Source of the DNA: Tritrichomonas musculus
Taxonomy: Eukaryota; Parabasalia; Tritrichomonadida; Tritrichomonadidae
NCBI GenBank assembly: GCA_039105265.1
Contig: JAPFFF010000042.1
Location: forward strand, 434,001 to 498,000
Direction of reading: 5' to 3'
DNA length: 64,000 bases
In this document: in pieces, positions 28,699 through 37,693 of the stretch
How positions within the stretch are numbered: position 1 is the first letter of the stretch
Layout of the letters: every line of letters starts with the position of its first letter
Notes under the pieces: generated by a model
Database searches by the model: none
Told to the model about the DNA's origin: nothing
What the model saw: only the letters and a program-made list of their open reading frames with translations
Position numbers and translations under genes: made by a program

Positions 28699-29289
28699 AT
28701 GTATAAATGGGAACCTTCACTTTTTTCGGGCGATTTTATTTCAGTTGATCTCCAGAACCCTATATATGGTTTTAACTATGACAAAAATCCTGTTACACGT
28801 TCAATATCAGCTACAGATACAGAAGGCTTTTCACAATTTCAACCGATATTACTCGATCACAAAAATGATACAGCAAATATTGAATACAATCCTCTTGATG
28901 TTTTTAATAATGCATTAAGATATCAATCTGCTAACTCGAAGCCAAGACAAACCAAAACAGTAAATCGTAAAGCTCCAAACTATCGTTCTGGATATCTGCT
29001 GTACAGCCAAGAAATGAGGCCAATCATTCAGAGAAGAAATCCAGATTTGCCATTTGGTGAAGTAACCAAAATAGTAGCTCAATCTTGGAACGAACTTAGC
29101 TCTGTCGAACAAGAAGATTTTACTCACAGGGCACGATTCAACCCAGATTCAAATGAAGATAACAATAGTCAAGATCTTGGAAATCAAAACACCATTAATA
29201 GTCATGGCGATGATGTTGGATTAACAATGGGAGATGCAGGCGCATCTGGCCTGTATAATTTAGGACTCGGAGGCCACTATCAAACATAA
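28699..29289 (+). CDS. HMG-box protein, polybromo type
   Basis: The protein is 196 residues from ATG 28699. One HMG box lies at about residues 95-145: SGYLLYSQEMRPIIQRRNPD then PFGEVTKIVAQSWNELSSVE. This closely follows the HMG box of polybromo-1 (SGYILFSSEM...FGE...W..L). The flanks are polar, and the C-terminus is Gly-rich. Polybromo is a subunit of the PBAF SWI/SNF remodeller. This small protein lacks bromodomains and BAH domains, so it may be a separate subunit or a general DNA-bending factor. A nuclear location is inferred. Confidence 0.85.
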   Translation: MYKWEPSLFSGDFISVDLQNPIYGFNYDKNPVTRSISATDTEGFSQFQPILLDHKNDTANIEYNPLDVFNNALRYQSANSKPRQTKTVNRKAPNYRSGYLLYSQEMRPIIQRRNPDLPFGEVTKIVAQSWNELSSVEQEDFTHRARFNPDSNEDNNSQDLGNQNTINSHGDDVGLTMGDAGASGLYNLGLGGHYQT

Positions 29290-29614
29290 TATTATAATTT
29301 ATTAGTATAAATACAAAATAACCAAAAAAAGAAAATCATCAAGTTCCAAGTTTTTTGCCATATTATTATTCTCATATGTTTTGATACTCAGCTAAGCCAA
29401 CTTAATATTATTTCTTGTTAATAAAATTTTAATTTCTTAAAATTCAATGCACTTGATCCATTTTTCTACGACTTATTCATAAAAAAAAAACTTTAGAGTC
29501 TAGACATAAATAAATATTTAATTTCGCACATTTATTAAATTATTTAAAATAAAATATATATAAAAACAAATATAAAATAATATACAAAAGAACATCATTA
29601 TAATATATTAAAAT
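29290..29614. other. Intergenic between convergent genes
   Basis: I see nothing beyond A/T-rich sequence and an A-run near 29480. Confidence 0.5.
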
Positions 29615-32512
29615 TCATGGGAATTGGGGTCTAATTCGAGATTGAGCGCGCGTTTGTGCTGATCTCAAAGGCTTTGCTATTTTTTTCATATTTGGTGAAA
29701 TGAGTGAAGATTGCGCTCTTCTTGTAGCTGAATGAGCTGTTGCAGAGCCAACTGTTAAGTCAACATGATTTTCAATGCTATTATTTTGATTGCCAAATTG
29801 ACTTTGCCTTGTGACAAAGCCACCACCAAGTACATTATAAATGGGTGCCTCCGTCAAAAACCACGGTTGAGGATCACCATTTGAAGAAATGGTTGATACT
29901 TTTGGAACAGTTACACCAACGCCAAAACTTCCATTTTGAAACTGTAATTGCATCTGCATTTGATTTTGTAACTGATTTTGTTTTTTAATAATTTGCCTGT
30001 TTCTTGTTGTTAGTGAAGCTGTCATCCCTCTTCTTTGTGTTACTTTTTCTCTAATATTGTCAATATCTTTGATTGATTTCTGAAGGTCTGGTTTATTTCC
30101 GTTAACTTGCTTCTTAAGCTCTCGAAGTTGCATATCTTTTTCTTTTAAGTCTTGGTTGTATTGCTCTATATATTCATTGGCTTTTGCAACTGTTAATTCA
30201 ATATTAGAATCATATTTTGATTTCATTTTTTCGTATTGCTCTTTAAGCTTATCTCTTTGTGCTTGTAAATCGAGAAGCTCCTTATGACTTGATTCAATTT
30301 TTGCTGACAGTAATGAGCGATATTTGAGTTGCTTCACATAATGTGGATCAACAGCACCTAAGGCATGCCAACGATGAACGTTTCTAGGAACAGAAAATTC
30401 ATGAATTAATGCAACATATTTTTGCTGTTCAATCATATTTTCGGCAACAAATCGATGCATCTTATATTCAAGGGTTGTCATTTTTTCACGCCTCTTTTCA
30501 AGTTCATTTGTCTTTTGTTGAAGACGGGCAAGCTCATCTAATGCTGCAACCATTTCTGCAGTTTTATCATTAAACATTTTTGAACATTTTTTAAGATATG
30601 CTTCATCAGTTGTAATTTGAGACCTTATTTGGTCCAACTTTCGAATTTTAGAATAAACTTCATTACTAACCATGTTTATGTTATTTAGAAGGAGCTGACG
30701 CTCTTGCTCTTGTTGAAGTTTATCGTTCTTACCTTGAGCAAGAATAAAGTTTAAAGTTTGACCTTCAGCTTGAAGACGGCTAGTGATTCTATCAGTTTCT
30801 TGAATCGATTTTCTACATTTTTCGACTAAAACGTTAAGTGACATAATATGGCTTTTTGAATCTACATTTTGAAAATGGGTTTCTACAGTTTGTACTTTAA
30901 GTTCTTCAAGATGATTTTGCATTTCTTGATATTCAGAGGATAATTGGTCGTAATCAGATTTTAATGCGTTATATTCTTTCATTATTGATTCATATTGTCT
31001 TTTGTAGATATTTCTTTCTTCTCTGGTTTTATCTATCAAAGCCATCTGGTCTTCTGCTTTTCTTTCATATTCTTCTAAGACATTTAATTGCTGCTTATTC
31101 TGTTCATTTGTTAGATTAATTGTTTCTATAGTCATTTGAATTTTCGCCAATGCCTGGAGTTTTTCAGTTCTTTTATCATCTATTTCTTGGAATAAAGTTA
31201 ATACTTTTTCTTTCATGACTTGTAGTTTGGTTTTAGTTATTTTCATTTCACTTCTAACTGTAATGGCTTGATCGTGCACTTCTGCTGTTTGCCTAACTTC
31301 TTCTTCACGATGTCTTTTTTGTATACAAAGATCAAGCTTTTCTGTTGTTATATGACGATTATGTTGAATTGTTTGATTATCACTTTTTGCTATGGCAAAT
31401 TGAAGATCAACTAATTTTGATCTTAATTTTCTCACATCTTGCCTATATTCTAGTTTTTTGTCACCAATATTTCTAGATGTTTGCATTATTTCATTAAATT
31501 TTGCGTTATACTCATCTCCTGCTTTTTGAGCTCCTTTAAGTTCTTGTTTACATTTTTCAATTTCTTGCGTTCTATTTTCAATTTTTTTTTTAATTTCTTC
31601 TAAATTTGCTTCTTTATTTGATGAGTTTGCTCTAAGATCAGAAGCAAATTTTGTTCTTCTAAGAACTTTTTCCTTAAGAGTTCTGGATTCATCGCGTAAA
31701 GCACTTAATGTATTCAAAACTTCATATTGCGAGTGCTTTTTTTGACTCTTACTTTTTGATGAATCATTTTTCTTTTTTGTAAGATTTTCAAGTTCATGCT
31801 TTTGCTGTACTATTTCAGGCTTAAGTTTCATAACGGCATTAGATGTTTCTTCATTGAAGGCATTAAGATCAACGTTTTGCTTATCAAAATTCGCAATCTG
31901 GGTTGTTAATCGTTCAGATTCTGATTTTAGCGTGTTTATATCATCCGTTAAACCTTTGAATTTAGCCTTTGTCGCTATAATTTGATTTTGATAATCAGTT
32001 ATCTCTTTTGATGCGTTATTTTTTTCGATTTTTAAATTTTTTACGTCTTGTGAAATTTCAAAAATAGATCCCTCTTCACCGAATGAAAAAGCTTCGCCTT
32101 TTTGAACCATTTCTGAAAGATTCGTCACTTTATCTCGAAGAACAGTAAGTAAATTCTTAGCTTTGGTTTCCGCAGCATGAGCAAAATTAACCATTTTAGA
32201 TGCCTCTTCAAAATCAGCTTTTAAGGTTTTCATTTGATCTTTATCTTTGGAAGTTATAGCGAGAATTGCTTGAATTTTTGATGCGTTTATAACAACCTGA
32301 GCATTCATTTCTTGACATGTCTCGAGTAATTTAACGTTTTTGGCATATGTGTCTTCAAAAAGCGCGAACATTTTATTAACACCATTTAAATACAACATTT
32401 CGGGACTATCCGGTTTAATATTTTTGTTTATTTCAGCAACAAGTACCTTAATGTCTTCATGAATATCGCCTTCTGTTTCAAATGTTATTTGTTGCTTATC
32501 TCCGTCAGTCAT
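29615..32512 (-). CDS. CFAP58: Cilia- and flagella-associated protein 58 (CFAP58/CCDC147)
   Basis: The protein is 965 residues from ATG 32512 and nearly all coiled coil from residue 30 to 880. Family landmarks are present. The N-terminal MNAQVVINASKIQAIL corresponds to the ELNAEIVVNSAKV region. NVHRWHALGAVDPHYV, near residue 715, corresponds to NVHRWRKLEASDPNAY. A Gly-rich C-terminal motif, YNVLGGGFVTR, is also present. The length is close to human CFAP58 (about 870) with a longer tail. The protein is an axonemal or basal-body-associated coiled coil needed for motile flagella. It is head-to-head with the four-helix membrane protein, with 73 bp between starts. Confidence 0.92.
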   Translation of the reverse strand: MTDGDKQQITFETEGDIHEDIKVLVAEINKNIKPDSPEMLYLNGVNKMFALFEDTYAKNVKLLETCQEMNAQVVINASKIQAILAITSKDKDQMKTLKADFEEASKMVNFAHAAETKAKNLLTVLRDKVTNLSEMVQKGEAFSFGEEGSIFEISQDVKNLKIEKNNASKEITDYQNQIIATKAKFKGLTDDINTLKSESERLTTQIANFDKQNVDLNAFNEETSNAVMKLKPEIVQQKHELENLTKKKNDSSKSKSQKKHSQYEVLNTLSALRDESRTLKEKVLRRTKFASDLRANSSNKEANLEEIKKKIENRTQEIEKCKQELKGAQKAGDEYNAKFNEIMQTSRNIGDKKLEYRQDVRKLRSKLVDLQFAIAKSDNQTIQHNRHITTEKLDLCIQKRHREEEVRQTAEVHDQAITVRSEMKITKTKLQVMKEKVLTLFQEIDDKRTEKLQALAKIQMTIETINLTNEQNKQQLNVLEEYERKAEDQMALIDKTREERNIYKRQYESIMKEYNALKSDYDQLSSEYQEMQNHLEELKVQTVETHFQNVDSKSHIMSLNVLVEKCRKSIQETDRITSRLQAEGQTLNFILAQGKNDKLQQEQERQLLLNNINMVSNEVYSKIRKLDQIRSQITTDEAYLKKCSKMFNDKTAEMVAALDELARLQQKTNELEKRREKMTTLEYKMHRFVAENMIEQQKYVALIHEFSVPRNVHRWHALGAVDPHYVKQLKYRSLLSAKIESSHKELLDLQAQRDKLKEQYEKMKSKYDSNIELTVAKANEYIEQYNQDLKEKDMQLRELKKQVNGNKPDLQKSIKDIDNIREKVTQRRGMTASLTTRNRQIIKKQNQLQNQMQMQLQFQNGSFGVGVTVPKVSTISSNGDPQPWFLTEAPIYNVLGGGFVTRQSQFGNQNNSIENHVDLTVGSATAHSATRRAQSSLISPNMKKIAKPLRSAQTRAQSRIRPQFP

Positions 32513-32585
32513 GATATAGATAATCTAAAAACGTATATTTTTCTGAAGAAAATACGGTTTGATTATCTCAAAAAGTTGAAATAAA
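32513..32585. promoter_or_regulatory. 73-bp bidirectional promoter region
   Basis: This is the whole space between two opposed ATGs (32512 and 32586). It contains ACGTATATTTTTCTGAAGAA-like sequence and CGGTTTGATTATC, with no TATA box at a standard place. Confidence 0.5.
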
Positions 32586-33197
32586 ATGGGGGAAGGGATT
32601 AAACTAACTATTGATACACTCCGCGAAATTTGCTGTTGTTTAGCAATTGCTGCTGCATTTGTTTATGCTGCAACATTCTATACAACAATTTTATATTTAG
32701 ATGAAATTGGTGTTCGTGGCGTCGATATAAGATTTGAAGATTACATATTATTTTCAACAGTTGCGATTTTATTAACAGCAATTGGAATTTCGATTACATC
32801 ATTTATGGGAAATATTTGCTTCAAGCTTTTGCACTTTTTCTTTAACAGCGCAATGTTAATAGTTATATGCTATTCTTTTATTGCCACATTTTGGGCAAAA
32901 GATCATATTTTAAGTGAAATACAGAATGGTGTTCTTAGATCGGCTAAACTTCAAAAGCAAAATGCTTGTTCAAATTGGAACGGCCCTAACGATTATCTAG
33001 GCACTATTGGCGGCATATATGACAGATTATGTGGCGAAGTTTTTAATGAATACTATGATCGTAAGGCTGCAACTAATAGTATTATGCTTATCATATCTGC
33101 TATCCTTTCTTCTCTATCTGTAATTTTATCAGGAATACTTTATGTGAATGACGATATCAGCAGTCCTTGTGTTGTTAGGTCTAGACTGATTCTATAA
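32586..33197 (+). CDS. Four-helix membrane protein, tetraspanin-like
   Basis: The protein is 203 residues from ATG 32586. Hydrophobic helices lie at about 14-36, 50-71, 77-101 and 161-184. Helix 3 to 4 are joined by a loop of about 55 residues with conserved-looking Cys (NACSNW, RLCGEV). This is the tetraspanin layout, with a large second extracellular loop, though the hallmark Cys-Cys-Gly is missing. Divergent tetraspanins are known in trichomonads. Claudin-like or other four-pass proteins remain possible. The Cys-Cys run at positions 16-18 could be a palmitoylation site. Confidence 0.7.
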   Translation: MGEGIKLTIDTLREICCCLAIAAAFVYAATFYTTILYLDEIGVRGVDIRFEDYILFSTVAILLTAIGISITSFMGNICFKLLHFFFNSAMLIVICYSFIATFWAKDHILSEIQNGVLRSAKLQKQNACSNWNGPNDYLGTIGGIYDRLCGEVFNEYYDRKAATNSIMLIISAILSSLSVILSGILYVNDDISSPCVVRSRLIL

Positions 33198-33543
33198 CTT
33201 TAGTGTTTGTAATTAAATATATTATATTAGATAAATAAATATATATTTTATTTATACCACTTATTTTCTTCACAAATTATAAACTAATTTAAAGATAACG
33301 TAGCATCATATTATAGCAAATCAATTGATATATTGTAGCTTTTTTTGATGTCTGATTACAATTCAATTACTTTTTTTCCTATTTTGGGTTATTAAATGAT
33401 TAAATTACAATATCTGTTTATTGCTGATAGAATAATAATCATCATTTTCAAAAAATAAACAAATTAAATAGACCATTTGAAATAAATCAATTTATCACAA
33501 TTTCTTATAAAAAAAAAAATTGTGAGAATTCTATTTTTTGAGA
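33198..33543. other. Intergenic, AT-rich
   Basis: I see no gene or repeat. It is upstream of the kinase and presumably holds its promoter. An A-run lies at about 33509-33519. Confidence 0.5.
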
Positions 33544-34659
33544 ATGGAGCCTCAAGAATTTACTGTCATTCATGAGGAGACAGCAAATGGCTCAAAAATA
33601 GACATACCGATTATTGTTGGTACAATCAAATATATTAGGACCATAGGAAAAGGTTCTTATGGAATCGTATATGAAGGTCATTGCACAAAAAGAAACCAAA
33701 ATTTTGCTTGTAAAATTGTTTCACGCGAAAATTTGTTGAAAGGAGGTAATTTGTCTTCATTTGAAAGAGAAGTTAGGGCCCATGAACAAATTCATCATCC
33801 AAATATCATCGAAATTCATGAAGTTTTATATCATCCAGATGTTATTGTACTAGTAATGGATCTTTGCAAATCTGGTGATCTTTTACATTTCATTATTTCT
33901 CGGCAATATCCGCAAATTTGTCTTGTCCGTCAAATGTTTTTTCAAATCGTTGAAGCGCTTGATTATTTGCATCAAAGAGGAATATCGCACAGAGATTTAA
34001 AGCCTGAAAATATTTTGTTAGACGATTCATATGACGTCAAATTAGCAGATTTTGGCTGCGCTCAACTAGGAATTGGAAATAGAAGTGATGAATGTGGCAC
34101 ACTTTTTTATGCTGCTCCGGAAATTTTAACATCAACTCCTTGCGATAGCAGAAAATCTGATATATGGTCACTTGGCATTGTTTTATTTGCTATGGCATCG
34201 AAACAACTACCTTGGCCTTCAGAAGATGATGATGAAATCCGAAAATTCATTATTAATGGCCGTTTACTTTTCCCACCTAATTTTCCCGAAGAAGTTCGAC
34301 ACGTGGTTCTTCAATGCACAAAATATGACCCTGATGAGCGTCCGTCTGCTCAACAGATTCTTGATTGTAATTGGCTTAAATTCGAGAAACAGAAAGTTGA
34401 AAAAAATAGAAAAGCACTTCAAAATCATATTCCACAAATTCCTTCAGATAAAAACCAAATAAAAAGACCACTTATTATTAGGCCACAATCATCTCTTCAG
34501 CAATTAATGCTCAAACAGCCTAATTATGTAATACCTGGCCTGAAAAAATCTTCAATACCTAATTTACAAAAGAGACGAATTAGTGAAGCCAGTTCTTTTT
34601 CGAAGCCTTACGTTAGACAATTTCAATTTATGAAACATATATCAGAAAACCAAATTTAA
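33544..34659 (+). CDS. Serine/threonine protein kinase, CAMK-like
   Basis: The protein is 371 residues from ATG 33544 (a TTG two codons upstream is less likely). The kinase domain spans about 30-285 with all key elements. The Gly loop is GKGSYGIVYEG (35-45) and the ATP Lys is in FACKIV (K57). The catalytic loop is HRDLKPENILL (D151), the metal site DFG (D169), then CGTLFYAAPE and SDIWSLGIVLFAM. The pattern matches the CAMK/AMPK-related group abundant in trichomonads. The about 85-residue tail is basic and unstructured, without a recognised UBA or KA1 domain. It should be active; its substrate is unknown. Confidence 0.93.
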   Translation: MEPQEFTVIHEETANGSKIDIPIIVGTIKYIRTIGKGSYGIVYEGHCTKRNQNFACKIVSRENLLKGGNLSSFEREVRAHEQIHHPNIIEIHEVLYHPDVIVLVMDLCKSGDLLHFIISRQYPQICLVRQMFFQIVEALDYLHQRGISHRDLKPENILLDDSYDVKLADFGCAQLGIGNRSDECGTLFYAAPEILTSTPCDSRKSDIWSLGIVLFAMASKQLPWPSEDDDEIRKFIINGRLLFPPNFPEEVRHVVLQCTKYDPDERPSAQQILDCNWLKFEKQKVEKNRKALQNHIPQIPSDKNQIKRPLIIRPQSSLQQLMLKQPNYVIPGLKKSSIPNLQKRRISEASSFSKPYVRQFQFMKHISENQI

Positions 34660-35094
34660 TATTGTTTACGATTCTATTCGGATTTGTTTTTATTTTACAT
34701 CTGTATATTTTTGAAATAAATTATGATTGCAACAATATTTTACAATGTAAATTCATTTTTATATATTAAATCTACCTTCATTATTCTAGATAATCTTTCT
34801 ACTTTATTTGATTCGGCTTTGTTTAGTTTCGTCATGCTCTGAAATAATGAAATCACATAGATTGATATAATAATATGAATATAATATGCATTTTTTCATT
34901 TGACGAAAATATTAAATTTGAAATTATACCTTGCTTTAATTTATTTATAAAATATTATATTATATTAAATATAATATATATATATATATATATATAAAAT
35001 ATTATATTATATAATATTATATTAATATTGAAAAAACTATTGAAATTATTCAAAATGAAAAATCTAGTAAAAAGTGGCCATTTCTAAAATCAAA
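34660..35094. other. Intergenic with TA microsatellite
   Basis: An AT-only stretch at about 34947-35026 includes a (TA)n run at 34975-34996. No gene is seen. It is upstream of the FG/GW-repeat gene. Confidence 0.6.
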
Positions 35095-37527
35095 ATGGCT
35101 TTTATCAAAAAACTATTTTCATCTTGGTTTGGACCAGATGAAAACATTCCAAACGTTGAATTACCGCCGACAAAGCCATTTTTAGCAACAGATGAAATTC
35201 CTTCACGAGATAAAGCAATTAATATTATTAGATTAAAGAAACTAGATACTGATTATGCAGATGATAATGATGGACAATGGAAAAATTTCCAGCATCAACC
35301 ACAAAACATGAGTCCATCTAAGACTGAAATAAAAAAGTTGCAAAAAGAAAACGCCGAACTTCAAGCTCGATGCGAAATATTATTGCATAAGCTTACTATT
35401 TCAGAAATGTCTAAACGCCATCATCATCGTCATCATAGATCGCATAAATGGAATGATAACAGCAAAAATTCTAAACCAGAACTCACTTATACGAAAAAGT
35501 CCATCGAAAAAGCAAAGTCAAATAATTCTGACGAATCAGAACCTATTGAAAGCCAAAAAAGTGAATCTTCTTCACGAAATAGCACTCAGCCTTCATATCA
35601 AAAATCAGCGACAGGCTTTGAACTAAATTTAGAAAATGCATCATCTCTAAAATCGGCAGCCAAAGAAAGTTCTTTTGACTTTTCAAAAGGAACCAAATTA
35701 GATTTTCAATTTCCAAAAATGGGCTCATCTGAGAATACATCCAATGAAAAAGAATCGACAAATAAAGAAGAAAAATCATCAGATGATAAATCAACCAATA
35801 AAACAACTTCATTTAATTTCGGAAGCTTAACAAATTTCGGAAACATTGGCTCGAAAAACGATGAAGAATCTAAGCAAGCAGCACCCTCATTTAATTTTTC
35901 AATGCCTAAAACAGATGAAACCAAGAAAGATGAATCTAAACTTGCAGCACCTTCATTTAATTTCGCAATGCCTAAAACAGATGAAACTAAGAAAGATGAA
36001 TCCAAACTTGCAGCACCTTCATTTAATTTCGCAATGCCTAAAACAGATGAAACTAAGAAAGATGAATCCAAACCTGCAGCACCTTCATTTAATTTCGCAA
36101 TGCCTAAATCAGATGAGACTAAGAAAGATGAATCCAAACCAGCAACACCTTCATTTGGTTTTTCAATACCTAAAACAGATGAAACCAAAAAAGATGAATC
36201 CAAACCAGCAACACCTTCATTTGGTTTTTCAATACCTAAAACAGATGAAACTAAGAAAGATGAATCCAAACCAGCAGCACCTTCATTTAGTTTTTCAATG
36301 CCTAAAACAGATGAAACTAAGAAAGATGAATCTAAACCAGCACTGCCTTCATTTGGTTTTTCAATGCCTAAAACAGATGAAACTAAGAAAGATGAATCCA
36401 AACCAGCAACACCTTCATTTGGTTTTTCAATACCTAAAACAGATGAAACTAAGAAAGATGAATCTAAACCAGCAGCACCTTCATTTGGTTTTTCAATACC
36501 TAAAACAGATGAAACTAAGAAAGATGAATCTAAACCAGCACTGCCTTCATTTAGTTTTTCAATACCTAAAACAGATGAAACTAAGAAAGATGAATCTAAA
36601 CCAGCACTGCCTTCATTTAGTTTTTCAATGCCTAAAACAGATGAAACTAAGAAAGATGAATCTAAACCAGCACTGCCTTCATTTAGTTTCTCGACATCTA
36701 AAACAGATGAAGCCAAAGATTCGAAACCTGCATTTCTCCCGTCTTTAGGAAGCAAAACTCCATCATCTACTCCTGCAGAATCGTCTACCGAATCTGCCGC
36801 CGATTCTACTAAAAAGGAAGAAACAGCATCACAGGCACCAAAAACAGCCATGCCATCTTCTAAAGGCTTTGTGATACCCCCTCCGCCAAAAATAACAGGC
36901 CAAGCCGCATCATTCGGATTTGCAAGCGCATTTACGCCAGCTCAACCAGCAGCAGCGCCTTCAACAACGCCGGCTCAGAAAACAGAAACGCCCGCAGCAG
37001 CACCTGCTCAGCCAGCAGCAGAAGCACCGGCTCAACAAACAGAAACACCTGCAGCAGCAACGCCAGCTCAACCTGCAGCACCTTCAGAGACTCCAAACAA
37101 AGCAACTGAACAGGCACCAGCTCCACCAGTTCCTTCAGGCATGCCAAATCCAACCCCTGAACAGACCTCAGCAACTGGCCAGACTCCAGCTCAGCCATCC
37201 CCTTCTTGGGGCAGCACGCCGCAAGCCACAAATACGTGGGGCTCTAACGGCGGATCAGGATGGGGATCTGGTGGTAATTCAAGTGGCTGGACCTCTGGAG
37301 CAATAGGCTGGGGCAAAACTACATCTAGTAATAATGGTATTTATAACTGGGGAGCAAATTCCGGCTGGGGTGCCCCTGGTAGTACCCCTGGTAGTGCCCC
37401 TGGCTGGGGTAGTAGTGCCTCTGGTAGTAGTAGCTCTGGCTGGGGTGGTAGTAGCTCTGGCTGGGGTGGGGCTAATAATGGCTGGGGTAGTAGTAACATC
37501 ACTTCTGGCTGGGGAGCAAATAAATAA
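35095..37527 (+). CDS. FG-nucleoporin-like repeat protein with GW-rich tail
   Basis: The protein is 810 residues from ATG 35095 (a GTG lies upstream in frame). Residues 1-90 are ordered-looking, then comes a short coiled coil (IKKLQKENAELQARCEILL) and a His-rich patch. From about residue 260 to 543, twelve full and one degenerate 22-residue units alternate a charged spacer (KTDETKKDES) with a PSFGFS, PSFSFS or PSFNFA core, typical of FG/FxF nucleoporin repeats. A Pro/Ala/Gln-rich stretch follows. The last about 110 residues are rich in Gly, Ser and Trp with at least 12 GW/WG pairs (SGWGGSSSGWGG). A nuclear-pore role is inferred from the FG cores; the GW tail is atypical. Confidence 0.85.
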   Translation: MAFIKKLFSSWFGPDENIPNVELPPTKPFLATDEIPSRDKAINIIRLKKLDTDYADDNDGQWKNFQHQPQNMSPSKTEIKKLQKENAELQARCEILLHKLTISEMSKRHHHRHHRSHKWNDNSKNSKPELTYTKKSIEKAKSNNSDESEPIESQKSESSSRNSTQPSYQKSATGFELNLENASSLKSAAKESSFDFSKGTKLDFQFPKMGSSENTSNEKESTNKEEKSSDDKSTNKTTSFNFGSLTNFGNIGSKNDEESKQAAPSFNFSMPKTDETKKDESKLAAPSFNFAMPKTDETKKDESKLAAPSFNFAMPKTDETKKDESKPAAPSFNFAMPKSDETKKDESKPATPSFGFSIPKTDETKKDESKPATPSFGFSIPKTDETKKDESKPAAPSFSFSMPKTDETKKDESKPALPSFGFSMPKTDETKKDESKPATPSFGFSIPKTDETKKDESKPAAPSFGFSIPKTDETKKDESKPALPSFSFSIPKTDETKKDESKPALPSFSFSMPKTDETKKDESKPALPSFSFSTSKTDEAKDSKPAFLPSLGSKTPSSTPAESSTESAADSTKKEETASQAPKTAMPSSKGFVIPPPPKITGQAASFGFASAFTPAQPAAAPSTTPAQKTETPAAAPAQPAAEAPAQQTETPAAATPAQPAAPSETPNKATEQAPAPPVPSGMPNPTPEQTSATGQTPAQPSPSWGSTPQATNTWGSNGGSGWGSGGNSSGWTSGAIGWGKTTSSNNGIYNWGANSGWGAPGSTPGSAPGWGSSASGSSSSGWGGSSSGWGGANNGWGSSNITSGWGANK
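35872..36723 (+). repeat. 66-bp coding tandem repeat, about 13 units
   Basis: The 66-bp period encodes 22 residues: K-P-A-x-P-S-F-[GSN]-F-[SA]-x-P-K-T-D-E-T-K-K-D-E-S. Units differ mainly at the residue before P-S-F and within F-x-F. Frames on the other strand and in frame +2 also stay open here purely because of the period. Confidence 0.92.
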
Positions 37528-37693
37528 ATTTATTTCTTATTTTTAATTATAGATAAAAAAAGTTTATTTTACATTCCTTTATTTATTTATTTTTCAGATT
37601 CATTTTATGAAATAATCGAAACAAGCAAAAATTTGATTTTCTAATAATATTCTTTATATATATATAAAAAAATATAAACGTTAAATTGTATTT
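37528..37693. other. Short spacer between convergent genes
   Basis: This spacer is AT-rich, with a TATATATATA run near 37657. No gene is seen. Confidence 0.5.

Noticed and set aside
35846-36748. 300-codon frame +2 over the same repeats
   Set aside because: Same artefact of the 66-bp period.
35706-36851. 381-codon frame on the minus strand over the FG-repeat gene
   Set aside because: It is open only because the 66-bp coding repeat has no stop in that frame; the text repeats the same period and has no independent start context.
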